Of a stretch of DNA of 64,000 nucleotides, positions 11,356 through 23,350 are shown in pieces; the stretch's first letter is position 1; each line of letters opens with the position of its first letter. Made by a program: the position numbers and the translations under genes. This DNA is from Periplaneta americana (lineage: Eukaryota > Arthropoda > Insecta > Blattodea > Blattidae), in the NCBI RefSeq assembly GCF_040183065.1, contig NC_091131.1:103665830-103729829 (forward strand). Direction: 5' to 3'. The notes beneath the pieces are model-generated. The model was not told the DNA's origin. It was given only the letters and a program-made list of their open reading frames with translations, and did not search any database.

Positions 11356-11665
11356 ATAATTAATATTAGAGGAGAAAAATTCGCTCCGACGCCGGGGATC
11401 GAACCCGCGTCCTTGGTTCTACGTACCAAGCTGAGTGCGTCCCTAGTATAATGGCAGTTGACATTGGACATAAACGTCAACATATATGCCTAACTTGGAG
11501 TAAGGCCACAAAGGGAAACATTGAAGAAGAGGAATTCGATCCGGTGCTGTGAATTGAATTCGGCGTATTTCAGTGGTCAGAGCGGTTGGTACGTAGAACC
11601 AAGGACCCGGGTTCGATCCCCGGCGCCGGAGCGAATTTTTCTCCTATAATATTAATTGTCAATAT
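11356..11665. mobile_element. Double-headed tRNA-derived repeat (SINE family B)
   Basis: A plus-strand tRNA-like segment at 11560-11630 has a box B, GGGTTCGATCCC, and closing arm GGCGCCGG. An inverted copy of the tRNA 3' part lies at 11384-11440 on the minus strand. The arms extend to GAGCGAATTTTTCTCC and its inverse, so the ends mirror each other. Between them is the family body (AACATATATGCC, GGAGTAAGGCCAC). The copy at 29113-29290 has one head only. Confidence 0.65.
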
Positions 11666-11814
11666 TACAAATATTATTCTGTAGGACAAATTAATAAATC
11701 CATAATAATTATAATGTTCCATACTAAGCTTAAACATTGTTAATATTTATATTTTACTCACATATTAAATAATTGGGATTTTACCTAATTATTATTATAG
11801 ACTATTATTATTTA

Positions 11815-11932
11815 GACTGGAGAAAGCTGGCTTTGTAGTGAAAGACCTGCTCTTGGGCAGAACACTATGAATGAATGAATGAATGAATGAATGAATGAAT
11901 GAATGAATGAATGAATGAATGAATGAATGAAT
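11815..11932 (+). mobile_element. Severely truncated LINE 3' end (family LINE-C) with (ATGA)n tail
   Basis: GGAGAAAGCTGG, then GTAGTGAAAGACCTGC and CTTGGGCAGAACACT, match in order the reverse complement of the 3' end of the LINE fragment at 40215-41035. The (ATGA)n run from about 11871 is the expanded tail of this LINE family. Confidence 0.65.
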
Positions 11933-12399
11933 ATTATTAACAACTCTTTTCAAGGCAATAATATTAAGCCAATTAAAAAGATTAGTCTGTACATAACAAA
12001 ATACACTTCGAGTAGTGCGATGATTGACACTTTTTCTAACTCGACTCAACTGAATTATTGAATGTTGCGTGGATATTTCTAGATTATTTTGAATTTGATT
12101 CAGCTTCTTCCAAGTGAAGGCTGCCTAGAAGACAAAGCTTACCAAAATTTTTTTGTTGTTTTGAGTAAATGGTAGGTACACAATTATAATGAAAAAAAAA
12201 AAACAATGGAGAAGGAAAAGAAAAAGAAATAACACAATTATAAATAATTGAAGACGAATAACAAAAGATCATTAATTCCAGAAAAAAAAATCTTCTAGTA
12301 CGGTATCTATTTGCTATTAGGTGATCACAGTCGACTATTTAGCACTAGTTGCAAGACCCAACTTAAGGGAACAGATCGCCTTAGGAAAGAGATCAATCT

Positions 12400-12895
12400 A
12401 TTTACGTGTAGAGATGGTTTCTTAGGATGTTTATAGATCCCTTCACTGCAGACAGAGATACTTCTGTCACAAGAGTTTGTCCTAGACCAAACTACTTGCA
12501 AAAATGCGCGAATCTTTTTGTGATGGTCCCTCTAGCCCCAATCAGTAATCCAATAACTTCGATCGACGTTACATGATATTTTTCCTTATAATATGGTATA
12601 GTGGGGTCGTATACGTCGTATTTTTCCTGATGTACCTCAGCAGGTTGATTTTTATACGTTTCCATCCTTACAGTTGGATCAATTATGAATCCGCTTGTTG
12701 ATCTTGTCGGGATAGCGATGATGTCAATGCGCCTTGTAGATCCATTTGTGGACAAATCATGGACCTCCTCTTCTACTTGATAGTCTTTTCCTCGTAGGGC
12801 CGATGTTAGGAGGGATCGAATCTCGTGGTGACGACTATTTCTCAGTAGTTCTCCATGAGGACAGGCTCGCAGAATGTGAGCAAGTGTCTAGCTTA
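12400..12895 (-). pseudogene. C-terminal fragment of a non-LTR retrotransposon with restriction-like endonuclease
   Basis: Read downward from 12895, fragments in order are AHILRACPHGELLRNSRHHEI, then ALRGKDYQVEEEVHDLSTNG, TRRIDIIAI, FIIDPTVRMETYKNQP and EVIGLLIGARGTITK. The His/Cys knuckle followed by a PD-(D/E)XK-like D-x-I-x-A-I segment is the layout of the C-terminal endonuclease of R2-superclade LINEs. The best continuous frame is 12755-12492. Upstream reverse transcriptase is absent, and frame breaks near 12760-12890 show decay. Class assignment is by recall of family layout. Confidence 0.5.
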
Positions 12896-13420
12896 TTTAT
12901 TATTCGATTAACGATAAACTAAAACAGAATAATCTCTGTTTCACTTATAATGGCTATCAATAAAAATACGTAAATCTTGCGAGTGAATTATAGGTTTTCC
13001 TAGGAGAAAGGCATGTGGCTGGCAGGTGACAAACAGGATGAAGAAATCGACTTTTTTTTTTTTACACTTATACATTATTGTTCGACTCATGAGTTTGTTG
13101 GATGCATGCTGCATCATGACTGAAGTTAAGCATTTTTTTTTCATATCTTTCTCTCTTCTACTGCCCATGCCTAGCCTCTTTTAATAAGAGAAGTAACGAC
13201 AGTGTTATTTATTTTTTTTTCATTTTTATTATCAGAAATTATTAGTATTATTAATTCTGTCTCTGTCATTCTGTCTGTTAACAATATATTTAAAATAACT
13301 TAAATTTTTATATGATAACATGTTTCTAAGAGTATTTCAGAAATGGGAACTGTAAAAGTTCTTCTTAGACTTCTAAAATTATTTTGTAGATTTCACCAGA
13401 AAAAAAAAAAAAAAAACAAA

Positions 13421-14046
13421 ATAATGGCATTTGAAGGTACAAACCCAATCCAAAGCAAAATTGCTATTGAAAATGTGATTTTAGAACAGATAAATTCCTT
13501 CTCATACTTAGGATGTAATATATCATACGAAGGAGAGAATGATGTAAGTAGAAAAATTAACAAATTTTTCACAAATATTAGGACTGCTAAACCTTATCCT
13601 AAAACCAAGTTTAGTACAGAAACATTCCAGAATAAAGCAATATAAAAACCTTGCACTACCAACTCTCCTCTATGGAAGCGAAATTTGGGTTCTGAAACAA
13701 AGAGATATCAGCAGATTATGAGCAGCTGAAATGAAATATCTGCGACGAACTGCGGGATACACACTTCTGGACAAGAGGAACGACGATATACTGCAGGAAC
13801 TCTACATGCAACCATTAGAAGAAAAAATTACAGAATACAGAAACAGATGGCTTGAACACATTTCTCGTATGGAAGCTGGCCGGACACCCCAACAAATGCT
13901 AAAATACCACCCTCAAGGACGACGACGACCTGGACGTCCACAGAAACGTCTATTGGATCCTGTATAGCTGGAACCGAAACAGGCCAGCAATGGCCTATTT
14001 CGTGCCTGGAATATTATTATGATGATGATGATGATGATGATGATGA
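13421..14046 (+). pseudogene. 5'-truncated LINE (family LINE-B), ORF2 C-terminus with (ATG)n tail
   Basis: The first frame reads IMAFEGTNPIQSKI...EQINSFSYLGCNISYEGEND, the post-RT region of RTE/jockey-like ORF2 proteins. After frameshifts near 13630-13730, a second frame gives MKYLRRTAGYTLLDKRND...EYRNRWLEHISRMEAGR...QGRRRPGRPQKRL. The 3' end is the (ATG)n run at 13997-14046, a usual LINE tail. The catalytic RT core and endonuclease are absent through 5' truncation. Confidence 0.8.
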
Positions 14047-14080
14047 TCTCTCTTTATACCAAAAATAGGAAGTGACACAC

Positions 14081-14082
<2 letters not shown>

Positions 14083-14126
<44 letters not shown>
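14083..14126. repeat. (AAT)n microsatellite
   Basis: About 14 uninterrupted AAT units. Confidence 0.95.
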
Positions 14127-14128
<2 letters not shown>

Positions 14129-14229
14129 AGTTATTATCTCCAACTTATTCTTGAACATATCAATAATACCTGCAAGTTCCTGGTTTTGGTATTTATCATA
14201 TTCTGCGCTATGGACTGAAGAGTAATAAC

Positions 14230-15145
14230 TAGAGCCCGGATGTTTAGGCATTTTTTTGGTTAAAATAAGCAGGCATATAGGCACTAAAATAGTAAAAATA
14301 GGCAGTGAAATATGCATTTATTATTCGTGGAAACAGACAAAAATAGACAAATACTTAATAAACTATCCCATGCGATATTCACTTTCCTTGGTTACATGCC
14401 ACAACAAGATGCTTTTTTAAGTTGTTAACTGTCATAGTAAGCCGCCTGTCAGAGAGAACGTTTTTCATGATGGAAAAAGATCTTTCTACTTCTACTGAAG
14501 TGATTGTGAGCAAACTTAAAACAACTTATTTCAGAAGGGTTGTCTCTACTTCCTTTCAGAGATCGGGAAAAACCGACTGTGTAGTCTCAAAAAGAGGGGT
14601 GTGAGAAGGGATTAGAGACTTCAAAGTACGCGTGGCTTGTGCGTGCACGCGACAACAGTAACGGGACCTGGAGACTTGCTTTTAATACTTCCCTCATCCC
14701 CTTTATTTCTCTGGTAAACCCCGAAGTGATCTGAGCACTGAGGGTTATACTGTTCAAACATCTTTGTTAAGTGACATAAAATATGGAATTGGTAGAGGAG
14801 AAAAGTTTACGACTTCTTGGAAACATATGTATTGCTGGAGAATAAGATTCTCAGCAAATATTTTTGCGAGGTGAATATATATTTTTAATTTGTACAACCG
14901 TTCTTTTTTGTTTTTTGATATAATTTATGTGCGGTTTATTTTAAATGCATTAAAATATAAACGTAAAAAGGCTAAAAAAATGCATTTAACCTTAAAATAC
15001 GCAACGGAAGCTAAAACAGGCGAAAAAGGTAAAATAAAAATTTGGTCCATCGTCCCCAAATGTGTGGAAACGCGTTTATCTCTAATAGGTCTGTCATACA
15101 TATACTCAGTTTAAAAAAGGAATTTTGCCTAACATCCGGGCTTTA
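14230..15145. mobile_element. hAT element with 8-bp TSD GTAATAAC
   Basis: The left end TAGAGCCCGGATGTT and inverted right end TAAAGCCCGGATGTT differ by one base. The flanks GTAATAAC (14222-14229 and 15146-15153) are identical. The 916-bp interior has no intact transposase; 'aggcata' and 'ggcactaaaa' subterminal motifs recur. Probably a non-autonomous or internally deleted copy. Confidence 0.88.
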
Positions 15146-15153
15146 GTAATAAC

Positions 15154-18100
15154 TTTATAAATTATATTTTATGCTTTCTTTTGCACAAACTAAATACTTG
15201 ACAAATAAATACATTTGTTCTCACTGAACGTTAAAGTTCAGTGTAGGCGATGACGATATTCGTTTTAAAGAACACGCTGTTTCTGACAGTTTGTGTAACC
15301 TGTATCTATTGCTTGGGTGTTAAGATTAGACAAGTTTAAACTGTTGTTAGATGTGCATGATCATGTAGATCTGTAAGTCGTGCGTAGTTAGTTACCGATC
15401 GGAAACTTCAACTCCAGCTTCTACTTGCAGAGTACACTGAGAATAGCAACTTGATCTTTGCCCTGAATTTCACTTTTTGCGCATGGTTGATAGAGCCAAT
15501 CCTTGTTCAGTTACATTTCACGCGTTAAAACAATTGTTTTTTATCTTATCTCAAAAGTCACTGTTTTTATCTAGAAAATAATCTTATGTTGAGATACGAT
15601 GTTACTCTCCAAAGAACCAACAATATTATTAAATTGTAACATAACATACGAGTACATTGGTGTTCCAGACTTAAGACAGACCGTACACAGTATAAAGAAG
15701 ATTCAGTAGAGACAAATAGCCTATTTCGTGGGATCAAATTCTGACAGTGCGCATGTCACGAAACCGGGTGTATTATCTGGAACCTCCACCAGATGGTTCT
15801 CCATCTACGACAGGGCTGGCATAATTTAATATTAACTGAAAAGATTTATTACTCATCGCTTAACAATTTGAAAGACATGAGGCAAAGGAATGGCAACAGA
15901 ATCATAATAATTACTTCCATACGTAAACATCATGAAAATATTCACTAATTGACGTTAATTTTTAAGTCACTGGTAAATGCTTATGTTGGTAACGTAATAT
16001 TGAACCTTTAGCTACATAGATCATGACATTAGTTTCGATGAAGTTACGACGTCAACAATGGATATAATAACATTTTGTTGACTAGCTAATAACATTATAT
16101 TAGTCATGGGTATTATTTCATACCAGTATCGTTATACTTAGGCCTACATGATTATTCCTATTATTGACAGTGATGAGATGTTGAAGTGACTGAACTCGCT
16201 TTCGTAGCAAGCCAATGTCATCACAAAGGTCTTTAACGTGCGATGTTTAAAAAAAAAAAAGTGGATATTCCAAAATCCCTTTCATGGTAGCATGTGTTTA
16301 CAAAATTCTTTCTATTCTTACATTGTGCACTCAGAAAAATAATTTTATTAACAATCCCTACTACCTCCTTTAGAAACTTATTAAATAACGTTGAAAAAGA
16401 TGCACTGTTTTGGTTTCATGTTTAAGGCACTCAGATATTACAACTGCATTCCTGTGTTTCACTTTAAATTCTTGTGTGAAATAGATAGAAAAGGATGCGC
16501 AGTGGTCTGTAACCTGATCGTTATTCAGTGAACATCCTGCACAGAATTTTGAATGACGAAGGCATAATTTTCAGAAAAATCACATATGACTAAGCATTCT
16601 CCTTCCTGTAAATTTTCGTTCTCTGAGAAATTTAGTTTGCGGCTGTCAAATAAATGCATGGGGTGCAAGAACTTATAATTTTGTGGGCAACGTTTCTAAA
16701 AAAAATCCTAATCTTGTGACTGTATAATTTCTAAATTTGTTCTATCAACTGCCACCCGTTGCTTGTAAGTAATTTCCTCAATATTGCTTTCTTCATAAAA
16801 ATCTTGCAAGTTGTTAAATAAGACCACTTTCCGGAAGGACATATTATACATTTTCGAAGTTTTAATGACAGACTTGCTGTTTTCTAAACACGCGGAGGCA
16901 ATACGATACTTGAAGCAGCTGGAAAACTAATTAAGCTTGTCACGAAATAATGGGTGCTATGCATAGACATTTCGCTAGCTCTTTGATCTGTACTACAGGG
17001 ACATCATTTTATTTTTACTAACATTTCTAATATTAACCTAGCTGTACCTTTGGATCAACGATTAAGAACCGGAAACACCGTTTGCTACCCCCTTGCACGA
17101 CTGGAGTTCGATGATACTGGCGTAAAATACAAACAAATCACTTTACTAGGTATAGAAAAGTAGTTCATCCATTTACGTAAACTAGGAAATATCGCAATTG
17201 TGAGTTTGATAGTTTTCATTAGGTTTTTGTTTAATCAAAATACAGTACAGTATTAACAATGAGTGTTTTTACTCACGAACTGAGCTTTCCATGCGGACGT
17301 ATCCATTACGCAGTGTATATTATACTGTCTACAACACATTAGCGTAAACTATAGAGAATGAAGTTAAATTGAAAAATAATCATAATATGGATATTTAAAC
17401 ACATTTTTTTAAATGGTGGACGTTCATTTCGATACAGGCTTCAGTTCTAATGTGCATATTATTGCACTATAGACTATGTATCTAATTCCAATTACCAGTT
17501 TCGTCTTTCGTACTAGTAACTCATGTTCAAATAATTCTGTACCTACTTTATAAAAGAGTACCTTACGTACTGTAAATTCAGTCTTCACTTCTGCCCCATC
17601 CGAAAAGATAAAATTACTCAGACATGCTATCTACTGTCCGTCCAAGTGGTTAAGTCGCAGCGTCGTAGAAAGGGAGGAAATCACGTGACAATTAATTACT
17701 TAACGAGGCCCTTTTATTTAAGTTATTTTAAGCAATTGTATGGGTATAATATTACGTAGACGTCCAATTCCTAACAGAAATTAATGTTCTCAGAAAAGAG
17801 CTAAGACAGCAGGTAGGGGGGGACCGGGATGCGACGTAGTCAAATGGAAAATGATGCAATATTGAAAGCTCTTTCGTCACTGGAAAACGCGAACATATTT
17901 TTGGAACGTACTGTTTACTATGACCGTAAGGCTACTATGACTGTATATGCGGTCTTGGATCTGTGTGGAGGACGGTTAAACTTCATTAGCAGAAGGGGTG
18001 GGAGTGAACTCAAAAACTCAGGTACAATGAAAATTGAAGTAAAAATAAAATGATGTTCCTGTATAATATGCGTACTTTATAGGTCCTGTTCAGTGTTAAA

Positions 18101-18657
18101 TTGCGTGTTGTTAACGAACTGCGACTTATGTACAGTAATAATACATGCTTTAATGGCTAGTCAGTTACCAGTAATTCAGGCGTAAAACATCATAGGATCA
18201 TAAGGAGAAACCCTTTAGATACAGTCCGTTACTTGACGCAGGCACTTAATAATGTAAGTACAGTCTTGTAAAAATCGCGCATGCATTCGGCGTTTTAGGT
18301 CAGATTGTTAGTTTAAAATAATTATCTGTTATGTCACGTCATCTGTCATTGCTGTCATCTGCCGATGCATGCCTCATCAGTCGCGAACACAGAACCGATC
18401 ATGGGTTAGGGCGAGGAAGAATTTTGCGGTATGTTTGTTGATATGAGAAGTCTTTGCGTATGGAATGAGGATTAATGTAATTTTCCGCAAAGAAGTGTTT
18501 ACTCAACCGCATTGATGAATTATTTCGTGACGATCAAAATATATCTCCTGTTAGATCCATATAGCTGAGCGGAGCTATGCATCTTACGAGTATAGCAGCA
18601 CACACACTTTCTAAAATATTTCCTTACAATTCAGTTTCCGCATTTCCATTTTCAAAT

Positions 18658-18660
<3 letters not shown>
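15154..18660. other. Unannotated intergenic DNA
   Basis: Apart from a MITE scrap at 16952-16980, nothing is recognised in this stretch. A plus-strand frame at 17829-18053 lacks family features. Confidence 0.4.
16952..16980. mobile_element. Terminal scrap of the PIF/Harbinger-like MITE
   Basis: GGGTGCTATGCATAGACAT followed by TTCGCTAGC matches the terminal repeat of the MITEs at 4209 and 19565, with one mismatch. No partner end was found. Confidence 0.6.

Positions 18661-18736
<76 letters not shown>
18661..18736. repeat. (AC)n microsatellite
   Basis: About 38 perfect AC units. Confidence 0.97.
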
Positions 18737-18738
<2 letters not shown>

Positions 18739-19307
18739 AGAAAATTAGGTGGGGAATAAATTGATTATCTTTTTTGTTTTTTTTTTTATTCTCGCGAACA
18801 TGTTGAAAATTCAAATTTTAAAATGTAGCTATTAGTGTTGTATTTACAGTCATTATTCCGAAACATGATATTAATGATGTGAAATAAAACTACAATTCTT
18901 AAGCTTTCAATTGAGCCCTAGATGAGTTCTGTACTACACACAGAACAAACGTTATAAGAGTTTTTCATTTTTTAAATTTTGATTTATATTCCAATTTTTT
19001 TGCTGAAATAAAAACATACGGAATTTCCCTTTTTTAACCACATAAAATCACAAAATTTTCTCACTGTCTCGAAATCCCAAAATCACAAGCCTGTTCAATA
19101 TGATGTGGAATGCCTCCCTTTGGTGTGTTTTGCGGGCTGTATTTTATATGACGTAATCTTTGTCGACACTGCACAGTGATCCGAAACTCGTAAGACCCCG
19201 CCAAAATTCATATTTTCAACTATTTCACCGACGACTTTTGCTTATGGCACTTGATTAACAACATATTGGACCATTTAAATTGGATATAAAAACATTTCTA
19301 ATTTAAT

Positions 19308-19559
19308 TTTTTAGTACGTTATTTTACGACGCGTTATCAACATCTTTGGTTATTTAGCATCTGAATGAGATGAAGGTGATAATGCCAGTGAAATGAGTTC
19401 GGGGTCCAGCACCGAAAGCTATCCAGCATTTGCTCATATTGGGTTGAGGGAAAATTCCGGAAAAAAACCTCAACCAGGTAACTTGCCCCAACCGGGAATC
19501 AAACCCGGGCCACTAGTTATGCGGCCAGACGCGCTAGCCGTTATTCCACAGGTGTGGAC
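19308..19559 (-). mobile_element. SINE family A, copy 4
   Basis: Complete minus-strand copy: 3' end TTATTTTACGACGCG at the left, then the GGGGTCCAGCACCG body, box B (CGGGAATCAAACCCG as read on +) and head ending CACAGGTGTGG. The left TSD is TCTAATTTAAT (19297-19307). The right TSD, TCTAATGTAAT, is split by the MITE at 19565-19982, which duplicated TAA. Confidence 0.85.
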
Positions 19560-19564
19560 TCTAA

Positions 19565-19982
19565 GGGCAGTATTCATAGACATTCATAGCGGGGGCTTCC
19601 GGTGGATGACCAGCGAACTAATATTTTTCGTATTCATAAACCAGTGTTAGCGATATGATATGATATGATATGATATGATATGATATGATATGATATGATA
19701 TGATATGATATGATATGATATGATATGATATGATATGATATGATATGATATGATATGATATGATATGATATATGATATGATATGATATGATATGATATGA
19801 TATGATATGATATGATATGATATGATATGATATGATATGATATGATATGATATGATATGATATATGATATGATATGATATGATATGATATGATATGAATC
19901 CTGTACAAGTAACCAGTCGATAGCCGGTGCTAGTTTAGCACGCTCTTAGCGCGGGCTAGCGAAATGTCTATGAATAGCACCC
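19565..19982. mobile_element. PIF/Harbinger-like MITE, copy 2, with internal (ATATG)n expansion
   Basis: Left end GGGCAGTATTCATAGACAT; right end, inverted, GGGTGCTATTCATAGACAT. Both flanks are TAA (19562-19564, 19983-19985). The part shared with copy 1 (CGTATTCATAAACCAGTG, then the GATATGATA-like centre) has been expanded into a 250-bp pentanucleotide array. Confidence 0.85.
19649..19902. repeat. (ATATG)n pentanucleotide array
   Basis: About 50 units of GATAT/ATATG, with two small phase breaks (TATATG near 19770 and 19860). It lies wholly inside the MITE and probably grew from the sequence CATATATCGC seen at the same place in MITE copy 1. Confidence 0.95.
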
Positions 19983-19985
19983 TAA

Positions 19986-20450
19986 TGTAATAAATACGCC
20001 GGTAAGAACAACTTGAATTTGTATGTTTTAAAATTCCAATTTATACATTTTTTAAGACTGATGTTGACTTCCGATCCAATCATCACATCACTTTGAAAAC
20101 TAACATGAAAACCTGAAAAATGTCTTCCATCTGTTGTAGTTCACCTTCTTAATGGATCGTCGGTTGAGGTATCCCTAGATTTTTTTTTTTCACAACTGAC
20201 ATTAACATTACTTCCGAAGAGGACGAGGAAGGCGAAAGCAGCGACATGGAATGAGTTTTAAGGCGTGCTGAAGTATTTAAGAACATTATTGATGTATTAA
20301 AGTATTTATTTTAATAGAGATAAAGTTTTATTACATTTTAAATTTCCAACTAAATAAATACGTAATTGATATGGCAGTAATACAGTTACTGATAGCTATA
20401 CATGGGACAAAAGAAATAAGTACTTTCTGCTTAATAAGCTCTAAAAGCAA
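19986..20450. other. Unannotated DNA
   Basis: A short acidic run (SEEDEEGESSD-like, plus strand near 20205) is the only notable string; no gene is called. Confidence 0.35.
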
Positions 20451-20470
20451 TGAAGTAGTCACTTATATTG

Positions 20471-21010
20471 TTATTTACAAGAATTTATAAAAAAAAAATA
20501 TTTACTATACGAATTTTTCCGGTTTTTCTGCTCTTTCGGATCACTGTGTACTGCTCTAGATCGCCTACACTGTTTGCTCGGGAGAAGTCTGTCTATATTA
20601 GGATCAATATTATTACGACATAAACGTAAAGCAGACACAAGATGATCGTCTGTACGTGCAGTATTTTTAATCTGGTTCATTTTAGAGAAACATTTCTCGG
20701 AGATATGTGGATCCAAATATTGCCAACATCTTAGGTGCGAAAGAACGTAAGTTAGAAAACTTTTTCTTTGGTAATAATACTTCGTAGAATTCCTTGCCAG
20801 TTTTGCCTGACATTTAAGAGGGATGTTAATCTGGATATCAAATAGCTCTAACTGCAGTTCGCTAGCGTTAAATGACAAGGGACCAGTGAACATGCTCACT
20901 TCTTTATTACTTGCCAGTAAATCAGAATATCTAATCTGAAATTTATTTTGAAGATTCTCAATAGTATGTGCATAGCATTCATACACATATCCCTTTAGTG
21001 CAGCACTCGC
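20471..21010 (-). pseudogene. hAT transposase C-terminal part (GTF2IRD2-like)
   Basis: The minus-strand frame contains IENLQNKFQIRYSDLL, LQLELFDIQ and a C-terminal block HISEKCFSKMNQIKN...TDDHLVSALRL...DRLLPSKQ. This order (LELIDLQ, then 'EKTFSKMN..K', then 'LTDEHL') is that of GTF2IRD2/EPM2AIP1-like hAT transposases. It probably continues the N-terminal piece at 22030-23350, with about 1 kb of other DNA between. Confidence 0.6.
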
Positions 21011-22029
21011 TGAAATGGGTAACGGGTAAGTAGTGTATCGGAATATGCGCCGTCATGCAGATGAGAGAGGGAGAAAGCATATCCTCCAGCAGCCACGGAT
21101 TCACGCTAGTGTATATCTTACCCGCGGGTAAGAGGCGCCAGCTCGAGGGTGCACTGTGCTAATGACAGCTGCTTTACATTTCCTGACGAATGTAAATGTG
21201 TGCGCTTTTACCGCACACAAGTTAAGTTTTATTTTAACTTATGTCGGACGACTTTTAGAACGGTTGACTACTGCGTTCGACTCTCAACAATGACCATACT
21301 GAAATTCATCAGGATTTTCTGACACCACCATTATAATATCTTATATTAGACGAATGCTGGCTTCACTCAATGAGCTGGTTCTACTCAGGGTACATAGGGA
21401 TCTAATTGGTTTATTAAGCTGAGGTAAATTAAATTCAAGGCTTAATTAATTACAAACAAAACTAAACTTGATTTATTTTCAAAATGAAGATGTTATTTTT
21501 ATTACTTACATCGAATGGCTGCTGAAAACCTGAGGCCATCTTGACAACACGACTCTTCTCTCAACTGTCTGGACTCTGCCTCAATTCTGTCCCGATTCTT
21601 CCCTAATCTATCAACAAAGCGCTTTTTATGTTCTATTACCCGCTTTTCGGCTTTGACGTCACCTATACGCTACTTAGTAGGTGAGGTAGGTTTTAGGATC
21701 TTTTTGTTTACATAACATTTAAGACATCATCTCAATGAATCATAGTGCCATAACTATTACAACTAAATGTATTCTGCAATACAAGAATAAGTCGCTTTGT
21801 TGGGATTCCGCATAAGAAAAGAGTCCGAACAATGTTTTAATTTAATTTACCCAATTACAATGCATGATTAATTTCATTGGACCAATGTAATTAGTCCCGC
21901 TGTGATTTATGGCGCAAGGATACTTTTATCGAAGGCAGTGATAGAAGGCCTTCGCATGGCAGACATCTTGTCAGCTATTTCCATCAGCGTCCGTACACAC
22001 CCAGTGGAGAATAGCTACGTACGCAAATT

Positions 22030-23350
22030 CTTCAAAAGCTAGAGATGCTTTGTATTTCCAAGATTGTTTCAAAATCAATGTCCAAATAGAAAATATGCTA
22101 CAGGGCTTGTTTAAGCCCTGTATTTCTGTTTTCTAATCGAGTTTTCCGCAAATCTTATCTTGCCATAAATTCCATTTTGGAGTCGAACATTGTTACAATT
22201 GTTTGATTTTTTTCCCCCTGCAGTTTAGTGCTCAAATCAAGGTGAGCTGACAAATGTTAGAAATGCAAGATCACGTCGATCTATTATGAATCTTGTAGTC
22301 TAATTCCTCCATGTTGATTTCCCTGTGAATTAAATGCACGTGTATTAAGCATAGCATTAAGTATGTCTTGTAACAAACAAAAAAAGTTCCAGGACTAACT
22401 TGTGATCATAAGAAATTCCATATCTCTTTACGTAAGATGTAAAATCTGTTCAGTATTGCCCACTGCTTAGTCATCTTACTTTACAATAGTAATGGAGATA
22501 TGTTAATTGTGATCTTATTTCCTCAATAAATTCTTGAAACTGTCGGTGCTGAAGTTATTGTGATTTAATCATACTGACTGTCTTCACCACAATCTCCATC
22601 ACATGTTTTAGATTCACTGAGTGTGCACACAGTGCCTCTCTATGAATTGTACAGCGGCATGTTCTTAGACTACTAGGACTGATTTCCTGTGCTTCTAAAA
22701 ATTGTCTCATAAGTGATGTAAATACATCATCTTTCCCGATCATTGAAGGGTCTCCGTCTGTTGATATGGATACAGACTTCTCCCATTCCAATTGAAATTT
22801 TGATGCTCCCATTACTATAGCCTCAAATATGTTGCATCCACAAGTTTTGTCTTTCAAAGAGACTAAGTCTAAAAGTTCTTCATTCACAGTAAAATTACAA
22901 TTAATTTCCATCATAAATAGTGTCAACTGTGGCGTGTCATTATTATCCGTGCACTCATCGATGGCTAAAGAGAACCATTTGAAGACTTCAATTTTATTTA
23001 ATAGTTGCTCCTCTATATCACAACTCATTTCTACAACTCTATTTGTTACTGTCATAAATGACGAACACATAGCTTTGAAAGAATCTTCCAAGATATTAGA
23101 AACATCTTCATAAGCCAAGGTTAAAATTCATTTATTAACTTTCTCTCTCTGGTAAAGGTCCAAGTGAATCGACTATGTGTTTTGAAATGTGATAACTTGA
23201 TCGTACTGCATTTTGAACTGGCAGTGATTCTGGGTTGGATTTTTCATTAACGCATTTTTTTGTAGATCTTTGAAAACTTTCTTTCGATTTGACAGTGCAC
23301 AACAAATTAAATTATATTATTAATGGCATATAAGAATTATTTTATTGTAA
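22030..23350 (-). pseudogene. hAT transposase N-terminal and catalytic part (GTF2IRD2-like)
   Basis: The main open frame is 23118-22555: FKWFSLAIDECTDNNDTPQL holds a catalytic Asp, SISTDGDPSMIGK the second, and CTIHREALCAHSVNLKHVM the CHxE-type motif. Upstream, near 23200, a SYHISKHIVDSLGP segment fits the region before the core. Downstream, after stops, LQHRQFQEFIEEI and DLAFLTFVSSHLDLSTKLQG continue the family order to about 22100. Decayed by stops and shifts. No TIRs were found. Confidence 0.75.

Noticed and set aside
18577-18814. Open frames of Thr-His or Val-Cys repeats
   Set aside because: Translations of the (AC)n microsatellite.
19618-19908. Open frame encoding a repetitive Ser-Tyr-His-Ile protein
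   Set aside because: It is simply the (ATATG)n array read in a frame without stops.
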